Numbered from the stretch's first letter, positions 44,388 through 53,782 are shown. The stretch: 64,000 bases of DNA from Opitutaceae bacterium (GCA_028284385.1 JANQRT010000060.1:248001-312000); one strand, 5' to 3'. Program-made: numbers and translations. The notes: generated by a model from the sequence alone, not told the origin.

Positions 44388-44837
44388 TTAGTCGCTCTCA
44401 AGCAGAATGTTCTTGGCATCCATGAGCAGCGAGAAAAGAAGCATCTTATCGTTAGGATAGTTTATAGCGTCGCCGCTATGTGAATACTTTTGCCTAAGCA
44501 GTTCGCTCTGATTTTGATCTAGGTTCTTCAGGTTAAGCAACCGCATCGACCAATCATGGAAGCAGGTGTGGTTAATATCCTCGTAGTCTACGAGCTCGAT
44601 ATCGTGATGGCGTCCGTCGTTTGCGATTTTGATGAAGAGTTGGTTGACGAAACGGACAGGACCCTCGAGGGCTTGGAGAAAGCGATCTCCGGACAACAGA
44701 AGGATGCCCGTTATTCCAGATTCACTGTTCCTCTCTGATGCGAGTTTCATCAGGTCTTCGATAGCGCCGGACTCCAGAATCTCTGGATTGGCGATGCTTT
44801 TATAAATCAATCGGCACCGTCTCATGGCAAATGGCAT
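44388..44837 (-). CDS. BLUF-domain blue-light sensor (second copy)
   Basis: 149 residues; start at 44837 or at the ATG at 44825. BLUF features: the flavin Tyr in RLIYKSIA, SGITGILLLSGDRFLQALEG with the switch Gln, and DWSMRLLNL with Trp and Met. A C-terminal tail of ~45 residues is helical. It is clearly diverged from the other BLUF protein at 20286-20711, especially in the loop HDIELVDYEDINHTCFHDW, so it is not a recent duplicate. No effector domain. Divergent from the peroxiredoxin gene with ~105 bases between. Confidence 0.9.
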   Translation of the reverse strand: MPFAMRRCRLIYKSIANPEILESGAIEDLMKLASERNSESGITGILLLSGDRFLQALEGPVRFVNQLFIKIANDGRHHDIELVDYEDINHTCFHDWSMRLLNLKNLDQNQSELLRQKYSHSGDAINYPNDKMLLFSLLMDAKNILLESD

Positions 44838-44943
44838 CCAAACCTCTAATATTGCAAAGGGTCAATGCGAAATGCTGTTATAAATTGGTCGCAATCTTCT
44901 CCTTGCTAAACGAGTTTCCTGAAAAGAGGAGTTAGCCAGCATT

Positions 44944-45474
44944 ATGAAACGTACATCAAGATTCTTGAATCGCAGTGCCGTTATTCTGACGTTGTTATCA
45001 ATTTCGAAACTATCAGCTATGAATCTAGGAGATCCCTTGCCCGAAATAGAAATTGTCAATGCTCAAGGCGACTCGGCTTTGTTAAAGACCTACGACGAGG
45101 CTGAGTTTCTGTTTATCTTTTTCTACCCGAAGGCGGAAACTCCCGGTTGTACGGCCCAAGCTTGCAGTCTACGCGACGCTTATGAGTCGTTGCTCGAAGT
45201 CGATGCCCGGGTGCTAGGCGTGAGTGGGGATAAGGTCTCTGCTCAACAGCGTTTCAAGGAAAAGCGCGAGCTTCCGTATCCGCTTATTTCCGACGCTGAT
45301 GGAAAAGTCATGGAAGCCTTTGAAGTGCCATCCTTTTTAGGTTTCGCGAAGCGTCAGGCTTTCCTATTTCGGGATGGGAAGCTGGTTTGGAAAGATGAAA
45401 GCGCTTCGACCAAGACGCAGGCCCAAGATGCTTTGAACGCTATTTCCGAGATAGGACTCTCGTCAAATGAGTGA
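44944..45474 (+). CDS. Exported peroxiredoxin (BCP/PrxQ-like)
   Basis: 176 residues. An N-terminal stretch (RSAVILTLLSISKLSA) looks like a signal peptide, so the protein may be periplasmic, unusual for BCP. The catalytic motif is FYPKAETPGCTAQACSLRDAY with peroxidatic Cys and a second Cys 5 residues later, the PrxQ pattern. The resolving regions VLGVSGDKVSAQQRFKEK and YPLISDADGKVMEAF follow. It reduces hydroperoxides. 47 bases downstream is an FAD-disulfide oxidoreductase; co-transcription is plausible, but the latter is cytoplasmic. Confidence 0.9.
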   Translation: MKRTSRFLNRSAVILTLLSISKLSAMNLGDPLPEIEIVNAQGDSALLKTYDEAEFLFIFFYPKAETPGCTAQACSLRDAYESLLEVDARVLGVSGDKVSAQQRFKEKRELPYPLISDADGKVMEAFEVPSFLGFAKRQAFLFRDGKLVWKDESASTKTQAQDALNAISEIGLSSNE

Positions 45475-45521
45475 GTTGATTTTCTATTTACTCGCGTCTT
45501 GATTCGTATGTTCACCACGGT

Positions 45522-46952
45522 ATGGCGAAAACGTACGACATCATTGTAATTGGAGCGGGTTCTGCGGGTATCGGTACATCCGTTTTCGCGGCGAAGGTGG
45601 GTTTGAAAACCTTGCTCATCGACAAGTCGGAAGATTCGATTGGAGGAGATTGCCTGAATTTCGGTTGTGTGCCGAGCAAGGCTTTAATCCATGCCGCGAG
45701 GCAGGTGGCAGCCGCCAGGGAGAGTTCTCGTTACGGGCTCTCCGTCACTGGTGTTGCGGATATCAAAAAGGCCCTGGAACATGTGCAGCAAAGTCAGGCT
45801 TCAGTCCGAAGACATGAAAACAAGGCGTTTTTCGAGGCCATCGGCATGGATATAGCCCTTGGGGTGGCGAGCTTCGAAAGCCGTGACTCGGTGCGTGTCG
45901 GCGACAATGTTTATAGAGCGAAGAAAATAGTTCTCGCCACGGGATCGCGTCCTCGGAAACTCGATACGCCTGGTGCTGAAAATGTTTCCGTGTATACGAA
46001 CGAGACTATTTTCAGTCTCGAGCAGCTTCCCGAGAATTTGCTGGTGGTGGGTGGCGGTCCTATCGGATGCGAGTTAGGTCAGGCTTTTCAGATGCTTGGT
46101 TCGAAAGTGACCATTGCGCAATCCGCTTCGCGACTTCTGCATAGCGAACGTCCTGAAATTTCGGATATATTGCTTCAGCAGTTCGACGCTGGCGGAATTG
46201 ATGTTCATCTTGGTTCGCGAGTTACGAGATTCGATTCGGATGGTTCTGCCATCTTGCAGAACGACGGCGGCGAAACGACGGTGAAATGCGATGCGGTTTT
46301 GGCTGCCATAGGTCGTGAAATTGTTTTGGAGCCATTACAGCTCGAGAGAGCCGGCATTGAAACGCGTGGAGGCAAGATTGTCCTGGACCAGAAACTACGA
46401 ACGACCAACAAGAATGTCTTCGTCTGTGGAGATGTGGCGGGGGGTCTTATGTTTTCTCATGCGGCCGAACTCCATGTGAGACTGCTTCTGAACAATCTGT
46501 TTTCCCCTCTCACCAAAAAATTGGATACATCCCATTTCTCCTGGGTTACGTTCACGACTCCAGAAGTGGCGACGTTCGGCAGGCAGGCTGATGACCTAGA
46601 GAAGGAAGGCGTCCCCTTCATTTCGTTGGAGCATGATTTCGAGCATGACGACCGAGCCACTACGGATGGCTATCAGTATGGAAAGCTCTTCCTCTATTTA
46701 TCGAAGGGAAATATTTTCGGTAGCGGGCAAAAGATTCTCGGCGGAACCATGATTGCCCCTGGAGCTGGCGAGCTTGTCCAGGAGCTGATCCTCGCCAACA
46801 GTAGCGGTTTATCGGTGAGCGAAATCTTCAACAAGATCTATCCTTATCCTACAGCGTCGCGAGTGAATCAGATGGCGATTGTCGACTATCAGGAAACGCG
46901 TCTCAGTCCGCTGCTACAGAAAGTCCTTCGCGGTCTATACAAGCTAAAATGA
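45522..46952 (+). CDS. FAD-dependent pyridine nucleotide-disulfide oxidoreductase (mercuric reductase-like)
   Basis: 476 residues. FAD site IVIGAGSAGIGTSVFAAKVG, redox disulfide GGDCLNFGCVPSKALIHAAR, NAD(P) site LLVVGGGPIGCELGQAF, second FAD site VFVCGDVAGG, and a dimerisation domain with FTTPEVATFG. The family's terminal His-x-Glu region is changed to IYPYPTASRVNQM: the usual HPYPT is YPYPT and no Glu follows. This points to a non-lipoamide, non-glutathione substrate. There are no extra MerA cysteine tail residues. Actual substrate unknown. Confidence 0.88.
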   Translation: MAKTYDIIVIGAGSAGIGTSVFAAKVGLKTLLIDKSEDSIGGDCLNFGCVPSKALIHAARQVAAARESSRYGLSVTGVADIKKALEHVQQSQASVRRHENKAFFEAIGMDIALGVASFESRDSVRVGDNVYRAKKIVLATGSRPRKLDTPGAENVSVYTNETIFSLEQLPENLLVVGGGPIGCELGQAFQMLGSKVTIAQSASRLLHSERPEISDILLQQFDAGGIDVHLGSRVTRFDSDGSAILQNDGGETTVKCDAVLAAIGREIVLEPLQLERAGIETRGGKIVLDQKLRTTNKNVFVCGDVAGGLMFSHAAELHVRLLLNNLFSPLTKKLDTSHFSWVTFTTPEVATFGRQADDLEKEGVPFISLEHDFEHDDRATTDGYQYGKLFLYLSKGNIFGSGQKILGGTMIAPGAGELVQELILANSSGLSVSEIFNKIYPYPTASRVNQMAIVDYQETRLSPLLQKVLRGLYKLK

Positions 46953-47146
46953 GTTCAGGCTTTCGGCTTCTCCGGTCTGCGCTTGAAGCTTATTCAAGAT
47001 ATCGGAATCCATAGGCCGAAGCAGCGACCGATGTAGCAATGTTACAATTTGCCTGTGACCCTTTCGTAACATTGACTTGGGAAGGTTTCAGGATAATTGC
47101 TTTTCCGTCTCGTTTACCAACAATCATTCCTACCTGCTCGAAGATT

Positions 47147-47518
47147 ATGAAAACACCCACTACTGCCATCCCGGGAATTGGCCCCTCTACCGCAAAGGCG
47201 CTTTCCGCCAAAGGTTTTAAATCCGCAGAAGATATCGCCTCAAGTGACGTGGCTTCCTTGTGTGCGGTTCCAGGATTCGGACCGATCCGAGCAGGTCGGA
47301 CCAAAAAGGCAGCCTCTAAGATCGTATCTGGATCGACTTCGCCTAAATCAAAGGGTAAGCCTAAAAAGAAGGCCGCGAAACCCAAGCCCAAGCCAAAGAA
47401 GAAGGCGAAAGCTAAGACTAAACCAAAGAGCAAGTCTAAGTCCGACAAGAAAGGCAAAAAGTCTTCGAAAAAGGGGAAATCGAAAAAGGGAAAGAAGGGC
47501 GGAAAAAAGAAAAAGTAG
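47147..47518 (+). CDS. Helix-hairpin-helix protein with histone H1-like lysine tail
   Basis: 123 residues from the ATG at 47147. Residues ~5-55 contain helix-hairpin-helix signatures (IPGIGPSTAKALSAKGF and VPGFGPIRAGR), which bind the DNA backbone non-specifically. Residues ~62-123 are nearly all Lys with Pro, Ala, Ser and Gly (PKKKAAKPKPKPKKKAKAK and similar), as in eukaryotic H1 tails and bacterial HctB-like proteins. A nucleoid-associated role is inferred. Low-complexity DNA here gives long false ORFs on other frames. Lies 4-5 hundred bases after the oxidoreductase and before cysK. Confidence 0.8.
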   Translation: MKTPTTAIPGIGPSTAKALSAKGFKSAEDIASSDVASLCAVPGFGPIRAGRTKKAASKIVSGSTSPKSKGKPKKKAAKPKPKPKKKAKAKTKPKSKSKSDKKGKKSSKKGKSKKGKKGGKKKK

Positions 47519-47740
47519 TCTCCTGGCTTGTTTCTTGGAATTCGTACCCAATTTTAGAATACGATACTTCAGGTCTGCCGAATTATTTCGAGGCTTGGCC
47601 TTTCCAGCGGGATCTCTGGATTTAACATGCCCATATCTGCCTGCCACTGTGACGGATATGTACCTAAGGTTGACTTCCCTTTCCTATTGATGCGTTCTTA
47701 GGACATCTTATTGTCGTTAAACCGTTAACAACTAGTACCT

Positions 47741-48826
47741 ATGAGCATTTTGACTTCCGAAGACTCCCGTTCCACTGAAGGCCGCGGGCGGCTCTATGAA
47801 AGTGTCGTCGATACGATCGGCAACACTCCCTGTATCCGTGTCAATCGTTTGGCTCCCGACCATGTCCGTCTCTATACGAAGGCCGAGTTTTTCAATCCGG
47901 CCGCTTCCGTTAAGGATCGTCTAGCTATCAGCATTATTGAAGAGGCCGAACGTCGAGGCGATCTTAAGCCTGGACAAACCGTGGTCGAAGCTACGAGTGG
48001 TAATACGGGGATCGGTCTTGCCATGGTCTGCGCCGCCAAAGGCTATCCGCTGGTCGTAACCATGGCTGATAGTTTCTCCATCGAGCGTCGAAAACTGATG
48101 CGTTTTCTAGGTGCGAAAGTCGTTCTCACGCCCCGCGCTCAAAAAGGCTTCGGCATGTATCAAAAGGCGGTGGAGCTTGCCGAGGCGAATGGCTGGTTCC
48201 TGGCTCGTCAGTTCGAGACTGCCGACAATGCTAAAGTGCATGAAAACACGACTGCTCGCGAGATCCTGGCTGACTTCGAAGGCGAGAAGCTCGACTACTG
48301 GGTGACGGGTTATGGAACGGGCGGTACAATATCTGGAGTTGGCAGAGTCTTGCGTAAGGAACGTCCGGATACGAAAATCATTTTGAGCGAACCGGCGAAC
48401 GCTGCTTTGGTCAGTAGTGGCGTGGCTCAGGATCGCGACGATAGGAATGCCCCTGCCGTCAGTCACTCGGCTTTTCAACCGCATCCTGTCCAAGGCTGGA
48501 CGCCTGACTTTATTCCCTACGTCTTACAAGAGGCCCTCGACAAGAATTTCTATGATGAGTTGATCCCCATCCCTGGACCCGAGGCCATCAAATGGTCCAA
48601 TCAACTCGCTCAGAAAGAGGGCATCTTCACGGGTGTCTCTGGTGGCGCCACCTTTGGCGTGGCCATGCAAATCGCTGAAAAGGCGGAACCTGGTTCCGTT
48701 ATTCTCTGCATGTTGCCCGATACTGGCGAGCGCTACCTTTCGTCACCGCTTTTCGAAGGTATCGAGGAAGATATGAACGAAGATGAGAAGGCCTTGTCCC
48801 TCTCGACTCCGGGTTACCAGATGTAA
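47741..48826 (+). CDS. cysK: Cysteine synthase (O-acetylserine sulfhydrylase)
   Basis: 361 residues, about 45 longer than standard CysK. PLP fold type II: NTPCIRVNRLAP, PLP Lys in NPAASVKDRLAISII, TSGNTGIGLAMVCAAKG, GTGGTISGVGRVL, and GVSGGATFGVAMQIA. The near-C-terminal MLPDTGERYLSSPLF is diagnostic. The enzyme makes cysteine from O-acetylserine and sulfide. The central region has a ~45-residue insertion with respect to typical CysK (SGVAQDRDDRNAP to YVLQEALDKNF). A terminator follows. A short ORF with Cys codons sits in the leader (47627-47701). Confidence 0.93.
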   Translation: MSILTSEDSRSTEGRGRLYESVVDTIGNTPCIRVNRLAPDHVRLYTKAEFFNPAASVKDRLAISIIEEAERRGDLKPGQTVVEATSGNTGIGLAMVCAAKGYPLVVTMADSFSIERRKLMRFLGAKVVLTPRAQKGFGMYQKAVELAEANGWFLARQFETADNAKVHENTTAREILADFEGEKLDYWVTGYGTGGTISGVGRVLRKERPDTKIILSEPANAALVSSGVAQDRDDRNAPAVSHSAFQPHPVQGWTPDFIPYVLQEALDKNFYDELIPIPGPEAIKWSNQLAQKEGIFTGVSGGATFGVAMQIAEKAEPGSVILCMLPDTGERYLSSPLFEGIEEDMNEDEKALSLSTPGYQM

Positions 48827-48862
48827 CGTTTCGCGTTTCCGATACTTTTCTCGCAAGTTTCA

Positions 48863-48896
48863 AGCCACTGCTCTAGAAGCAGTGGCTAAACTTTTT
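48863..48896 (+). terminator. Intrinsic terminator after cysK
   Basis: Perfect 10-bp stem AGCCACTGCT (48863-48872), loop CTAGA, AGCAGTGGCT (48878-48887), followed by AAAC and T5. It separates cysK from the next gene, whose ATG is only 7 bases after the T-run, so that gene needs readthrough or its own promoter. Confidence 0.8.
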
Positions 48897-48902
48897 CTCC
48901 TC

Positions 48903-49634
48903 ATGAAATTTGCTCAATTCGCCTTGCTTGGCTCATTAGTTGTCTTTGCATGCTTTGATCTTCGAGCCCAAACGCTCAAAGGCGTCTTTGGCAGTAGCGT
49001 CAATGATGGTTCGGAGGCTGCGGAATACCGTTTTGGATACACGAATGACCGTGGAAATGGAGTAGGCGGCTTCGCTCAGCGCTTGCATTACCAGCGAGCT
49101 GTCTCGGATCAGCTGCAAATACGCGGCGTTGTTTTCCATCGCAAGCTGCATGGCGAAGACTTCGACTTTCAAGCTCTTCGCTTTGAAGCTCTGTATCAAC
49201 TCGTTGAAGACGCGGGAAATAGTTTCGAATCTGCCGCTCGGTTTGATTTGCATATTGCCGATGGCGATAATTCTCCTGGGTTTGTTCGGCTCGCTTGGGG
49301 GACTCAATTCGATGTATCCGACACGGTTCGCTTTCGCACCAACATTCTTAGTCGAACGGAGATTGGATCCGGTCGCGATGGCGATGTGACCGGCGATATC
49401 CGTTGGCAGGCCGATTACAAGGCGACGGACGATCTAAATCTGGGCCTTGAGGTCTACAGTAGTTTAGGGGCTTTGGATGACTTAGGATCCTTTGATTCGC
49501 AAAACCATCTCGTCGGTCTCTACGCTAGAGGGAGCCTCGGCCAAAACTACAAATGGCGAATTCAATTCCTAGGTGGCTTGTCCGACCGGGCAATCGACAG
49601 GCAATGGAGAGTTTTTCTTAGCAGGTCTTTATAA
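48903..49634 (+). CDS. Exported barrel-like protein (DUF481-like or porin-like)
   Basis: About 243 residues from the ATG at 48903 with a signal peptide (FAQFALLGSLVVFACFDLRA). The mature part is strand-rich with alternating hydrophobic residues (QLIRGV-type runs, YQLVEDAGNSFESAARFDL, GQNYKWRIQFLGGLSDRA). This suggests a small outer-membrane beta barrel, though the C-terminal residue (SRSL) is not aromatic. I cannot name the family with confidence. It starts 7 bases after the cysK terminator. Confidence 0.6.
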   Translation: MKFAQFALLGSLVVFACFDLRAQTLKGVFGSSVNDGSEAAEYRFGYTNDRGNGVGGFAQRLHYQRAVSDQLQIRGVVFHRKLHGEDFDFQALRFEALYQLVEDAGNSFESAARFDLHIADGDNSPGFVRLAWGTQFDVSDTVRFRTNILSRTEIGSGRDGDVTGDIRWQADYKATDDLNLGLEVYSSLGALDDLGSFDSQNHLVGLYARGSLGQNYKWRIQFLGGLSDRAIDRQWRVFLSRSL

Positions 49635-49726
49635 AGCTATCTTGTATTCATTGTTTCGATAATTCCCATTGGTATCAATTGCATCTTTGAAAAGGCTAAT
49701 ATCTTTATATGTCATGAGATTGTGAA

Positions 49727-50704
49727 ATGAGAGCGATTGTGTATTCAGAATACGGAACACCGGACGTTCTTCGCGTGGAGGAAGTCGCAAAGCCGATACC
49801 CAAGGACGATGAAGTCCTTATCAGAGTGCGAGCTGTGGAGTCCACAAAGGCGGATTGCGAGCTGCGAAGCTTTCGTTTCCCGGTTAAATGGTTTTGGCTG
49901 CCTTTGCGAATCGCGATGGGCATCAAAAGACCCAAGCGACAAATTCTGGGCAGCTACTTTTCAGGTGTCGTCAATGCCTGCGGAAAGGATGTTTCTCGCT
50001 TCAAGCCAGGCGACTCGGTTTTTGGGTGCGCTCAGATGCGTTTGGGAGCCTACGGCGAATATCTGTCTCTCCCTTCCAACTACACCATTGCGCCCATGCC
50101 AAGCAATGCTAGCTTCGAGGAGGCTGCTGCTGTGCTTCTAGGTGGACTCAATGCACTTCACTTTATGCGAAAAGCAAAGATACGTCCAAACGAGCGTGTT
50201 TTGATAAATGGGGCTGGGGGAAGTATCGGCATTTTCGGGGCGCAGATCGCGAAATCGATGGGAGCGGAGGTGATTGCAGTCGACAGTGGGATTAAAGAAG
50301 AAATGCTTCGAGGTATTGGAATTGATCACTTCATCGACTACACGAAGGAGGACTTTTCAGAAAGCGGTCAGACCTACGATGTGATCTTCGACATGGTTGC
50401 GAGGAGTTCGTATTCAAAATGTATGACATCCCTGAAGCCTCAAGGACGGTACCTTACGGCGAATCCTCGCGTATCAACTATGTTTCGATCCTACCTTACG
50501 TCGGTCTTCACTAAAAGGTCAGCCACTTTTGCTTTCGCTGGCGAAAAGGAGGAAGAGCTTCTCGCCGTTAAGGAAATGATCGAGGAAGGAAAAATTAGGC
50601 CAGTGGTAGACCGAATTTTTCCCATCGAGCAAGCTGCCGAAGCCCATCGACTTGTCGAAACCGAGCAGAGATTAGGATCGATCGTGATTTCCTTTGGAGA
50701 GTAA
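49727..50704 (+). CDS. Zinc-independent quinone oxidoreductase-like MDR protein
   Basis: 325 residues. MDR-superfamily layout: N-terminal GroES-like part (YGTPDVLRVEEVAKPIPKDDEVLIRV; GSYFSGVVNACGKDVSRFKPGD), and the NADPH fold AGGSIGIFGAQIAKSMGAEV with VIFDMV. The Cys and His ligands of zinc alcohol dehydrogenases are missing, so it belongs to the quinone reductase branch. Likely an NADPH-dependent reductase of quinones or enones. Single gene with a 92-base gap upstream. Confidence 0.88.
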   Translation: MRAIVYSEYGTPDVLRVEEVAKPIPKDDEVLIRVRAVESTKADCELRSFRFPVKWFWLPLRIAMGIKRPKRQILGSYFSGVVNACGKDVSRFKPGDSVFGCAQMRLGAYGEYLSLPSNYTIAPMPSNASFEEAAAVLLGGLNALHFMRKAKIRPNERVLINGAGGSIGIFGAQIAKSMGAEVIAVDSGIKEEMLRGIGIDHFIDYTKEDFSESGQTYDVIFDMVARSSYSKCMTSLKPQGRYLTANPRVSTMFRSYLTSVFTKRSATFAFAGEKEEELLAVKEMIEEGKIRPVVDRIFPIEQAAEAHRLVETEQRLGSIVISFGE

Positions 50705-50955
50705 TTTTGAGGTGATGCTAGACTAGATCCTTGAAGACTTTCGTTTTGCTAATCCGTACCGAGTTTTTACGGACACCGGACTAGCAAGCCAAGGCTGGTT
50801 TCTGCAGTTTTCACCCTAGAATTGTTACAGAAGGATGTCGGCTACGTTGCATTCCGGTGACAGGTGTCGATGCGTTTGACATGGTTTGATTTGGGCCTTG
50901 ATAAGGCCCAGGTTCCGCGTTCGCGCGTACTTCATAAAATCTTAATCAAACCATA
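50705..50955 (+). promoter_or_regulatory. Promoter and leader of the TonB receptor gene
   Basis: A good sigma-70-type promoter: TTGACA (50876-50881), 17-base spacer, TGATAA (50899-50904), about 52 bases before the ATG. A hairpin GGGCCTT/AAGGCCC overlaps the -10 region (50893-50909). Upstream GTGACAGGTGTC-like text could be a Pho-box relative, but the repeats are too loose to call. Confidence 0.6.
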
Positions 50956-53733
50956 ATGAAAAACGCACTTAAACTTGCAGCTACTGCAATTCTCGCTGTC
51001 ACGCTTAGCCTTCCGGTTCAGGCAATGCAGTCGATCCATGGTACCGTCAGATCATACGGCGATGAGACTCCGCTGAGTGGAGCTATTATCAAAGTTGAAG
51101 GCTCTTCTCAACAGACGGTTACCGACGATCAAGGTAGATTTCATTTAGCCAATGTTGATGGGAATAGCGTGACTATTTCCGCGTCGTACATCGGACTTGG
51201 CGAAAGTTCGCAGACGGTGAATCTCGTCCAGGAAGCCGATGGACGCGTCAATTTCATTCTTGGTGAAGAAGTGGTTACACTGGATCCGCTTCTAGTGCAG
51301 GGAGCAAAAATCGGTCAAGCCAAGGCCTTGAATATTCAACGCGCTGCGAGCGGGCTCACCAACATCGTTGCCTCTGACGCCTTTGGGAACTTTCCAGACG
51401 AGAATGCCGCTGAAGCATTGCAACGAATCTCTGGCGTATCGATTGAGCGCGACCAAGGCGAGGGACGTTACGTTGTAGTGCGCGGCATTGATCCTGATTT
51501 GAACAATATATCCATGGATGGGGTGGCCTTAGCGGCTCCGGAAAGCGACACGAGGAAGGTCGCTCTTGATGTAGTGCCAACGGAAATACTCGAACGCCTC
51601 GAAGTGCGGAAAACCATTACGCCTGACATGGATGCCGACGCGATCGGCGCGAGCATTAACCTTAAGACCATCAGCGTCCTAGACAAGGGCGGCGATTACG
51701 CTTCGCTAAAGGCTCAGATGCTTTATAACGACCTAGCGGATGCCTATACGCCCATGGTGAGCTTTGCCTATGGAGATACTTTTGGTGAACGTGGCGATAT
51801 GGGTTTCATGATTGCGGCTAGCTACCAGGAGCGTGAATTCGGATCGGACAACATTGAGGTTGATGGTCCTTGGGGCGAGGAGGATGCCGAAGACGGTACC
51901 AGCGCTTTCTTCGCTCCGGAAATCGAATTTCGCCAATACGAAGTCACGCGTGAGCGCAAGGCGTTCAGCGCCAACTTCGAAAGACAGTTCGACGACACCT
52001 CCTCGTTTTTCATTCGCACAGCATACAATTACTTTAGCGATCAGGAGTTCCGCTCTCGCACGGAAATTAAAACCGAAGACGGCACTCTCCAGTCGATCAC
52101 GGATAGCGCCGCCGTAGTCACGGAAATCGAAGAGGCTGACCGGGATCTGAAGGATCGGTTCGAAGAGCAGGAAATCTACACTATTTCGATTGGTGGTGAA
52201 ACTCAAATGGATAACTGGAATTTTGGATACAAAGCTTCCTTTGCCCACGCGGAAGAGAACGAGCCTAACCGTTTGGATGTGGATTTTCGTAGCGAGGAGC
52301 TCTACGATGTGAATTATGACTTCTCCGATCCCTTCCAGCCGAATCTGAATGTATCCAATGACTCGAGCGTTTTCGACGCATCGAATTTTCTCTTCGACGA
52401 AGCCGTAGTGGAGAATAATCTGACGGAAGAAGAGGAGAGCGCCTTCCAGGTGGACGCTCGTTACAACATGCTCTTTGGTGATCATCCTGGTTATGTGAAA
52501 TTCGGCGCCAAATTGCGTGAGAAGGAAAAGACGGTCGACAGCGAAGTCGAGGTCTACAGTAACGACACCTCCGAGACAACATTGGCTGATGTGCTGGATC
52601 CCAACTCGCGTTTCCCCTTTTTCCGTGGAGGCGGCAACTACTTGAAGGCTGATCCGTCTCAAGTTCGCCAGTTCTTCAGCAGTTCGATGAGCGAATTCGA
52701 GTTCGAGAGCGAAGATTCGGATGAAGATTCCAATGTTGCGGACTATGTATCCAGCGAAGACATACTCGCTCTTTATGGTATGGCTGAGGTTAATATCGAT
52801 CAGTGGACGATTGTTGGCGGCGCTCGTTTCGAAGATACCGATTTCTCTTCGCGAGGGAACGAGACCGTTTTCGATGTCGAAGGCGATCTTGCTGGTTTCA
52901 ATTCTCTGACCTTCGACCGAAACTACGACAATCTCTTGGCCATGCTTTCAGGGCGTCGCGACATTTCGGACCAGACGGTTCTCCGTATGTCCTGGACCAA
53001 TACCATTGCTCGTCCAAAGTTCGGTGATTCCGCGTTTCGTCGCGAACGTAACATCGAGGACGAAGAGGTGATCAGCGGCAATCCGGATCTGGATCCGTAC
53101 GAATCGATGAACCTTGACCTTTCATTGGAGCATTACCTTGACGGGCTTGGCCAGGTCTCCGCCTCCGTTTTCCACAAGGAAATCGATTCCTTTATATTCG
53201 TCGAAGAGAGTGAGATTACGATTGATGGCGAGGAATTCGATTTCTTCCGGCCTCTGAATGGCGACAGCGCGTCGATCACTGGCCTTGAGCTTGGCTGGCA
53301 GCAGGATCTTGGCAGCTTTGCTCCTGGTCTGGAAGGATTTGGCGTTTATACTAATCTCACTTTCACTGATAGCGAATCTACGACCGACACCCGTCCTGGC
53401 GAGGAGCTGCCTTTCCTCAAGCAGTCGGATACCATCGCCAATATCGCGCTGACTTACGAAAATGAGAAAGTCTTCTTCCGCCTGGCGGGAACTTTCCGTA
53501 GCGAGTATCTCGACGCGATTGCAGGTGAAGCAGCAGAAGATGAATACGTCGATGGTCATTTCCAGTTGGATGCCAAGGCCGTCTATAATATCAATCCGCA
53601 CTCATCGATCTTTCTCGATCTGATCAATCTCAACGAGGAGCCTTTCCATGCCTACTATGGAGTCCCCACGCGTATGAGACAGAACGAAGAGTATTCCTGG
53701 TCTGCCAAACTCGGTTTCACTTGGAAGCGATAG
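50956..53733 (+). CDS. TonB-dependent outer-membrane receptor
   Basis: 925 residues. Signal peptide (LKLAATAILAVTLSLPVQAMQ), then a carboxypeptidase-regulatory-like domain (~25-105; GTVRSYGDETPLSGAIIKVEG). A plug domain follows (~125-240; NFPDENAAEALQRISGVSIERDQGEGR and VVVRGIDPDLNNISMDGV), then a 22-strand-type barrel ending in SAKLGFTWKR, where the aromatic is three residues from the end. These receptors import large or scarce ligands using TonB energy. The next gene encodes a phytase-like propeller and a PhoX gene follows, so a phosphorus-rich ligand is a reasonable inference. It has its own promoter. The plug resembles carbohydrate- or phytate-type receptors. Confidence 0.93.
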   Translation: MKNALKLAATAILAVTLSLPVQAMQSIHGTVRSYGDETPLSGAIIKVEGSSQQTVTDDQGRFHLANVDGNSVTISASYIGLGESSQTVNLVQEADGRVNFILGEEVVTLDPLLVQGAKIGQAKALNIQRAASGLTNIVASDAFGNFPDENAAEALQRISGVSIERDQGEGRYVVVRGIDPDLNNISMDGVALAAPESDTRKVALDVVPTEILERLEVRKTITPDMDADAIGASINLKTISVLDKGGDYASLKAQMLYNDLADAYTPMVSFAYGDTFGERGDMGFMIAASYQEREFGSDNIEVDGPWGEEDAEDGTSAFFAPEIEFRQYEVTRERKAFSANFERQFDDTSSFFIRTAYNYFSDQEFRSRTEIKTEDGTLQSITDSAAVVTEIEEADRDLKDRFEEQEIYTISIGGETQMDNWNFGYKASFAHAEENEPNRLDVDFRSEELYDVNYDFSDPFQPNLNVSNDSSVFDASNFLFDEAVVENNLTEEEESAFQVDARYNMLFGDHPGYVKFGAKLREKEKTVDSEVEVYSNDTSETTLADVLDPNSRFPFFRGGGNYLKADPSQVRQFFSSSMSEFEFESEDSDEDSNVADYVSSEDILALYGMAEVNIDQWTIVGGARFEDTDFSSRGNETVFDVEGDLAGFNSLTFDRNYDNLLAMLSGRRDISDQTVLRMSWTNTIARPKFGDSAFRRERNIEDEEVISGNPDLDPYESMNLDLSLEHYLDGLGQVSASVFHKEIDSFIFVEESEITIDGEEFDFFRPLNGDSASITGLELGWQQDLGSFAPGLEGFGVYTNLTFTDSESTTDTRPGEELPFLKQSDTIANIALTYENEKVFFRLAGTFRSEYLDAIAGEAAEDEYVDGHFQLDAKAVYNINPHSSIFLDLINLNEEPFHAYYGVPTRMRQNEEYSWSAKLGFTWKR

Positions 53734-53752
53734 TTTAAGCGAAACTTTTCTT

Positions 53753-53782
53753 TGGGCGCTTCGGTATTAAACCAGGCGCCCA
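53753..53782 (+). terminator. Weak hairpin after the TonB receptor gene
   Basis: Stem TGGGCGC (53753-53759) and GCGCCCA (53776-53782) with a 16-base loop and no clear T-run. It may only partly stop transcription before the phytase-like gene. Confidence 0.4.

Noticed and set aside
47039..47457. Long reverse-strand and other-frame ORFs across the lysine-rich gene
   Set aside because: They arise from the AAG/AAA-rich repeat DNA; only the plus-frame protein has a recognised HhH domain.
50840..50885. PhoB box upstream of the TonB receptor
   Set aside because: GTGACAGGTGTC and TTGACAT are present, but the 7-bp repeats are not spaced as a Pho box needs.
51733..52662. 309-codon minus-strand ORF inside the TonB receptor gene
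   Set aside because: It lies antisense to a strong coding gene, has no domain resemblance and reflects codon structure of the sense strand.
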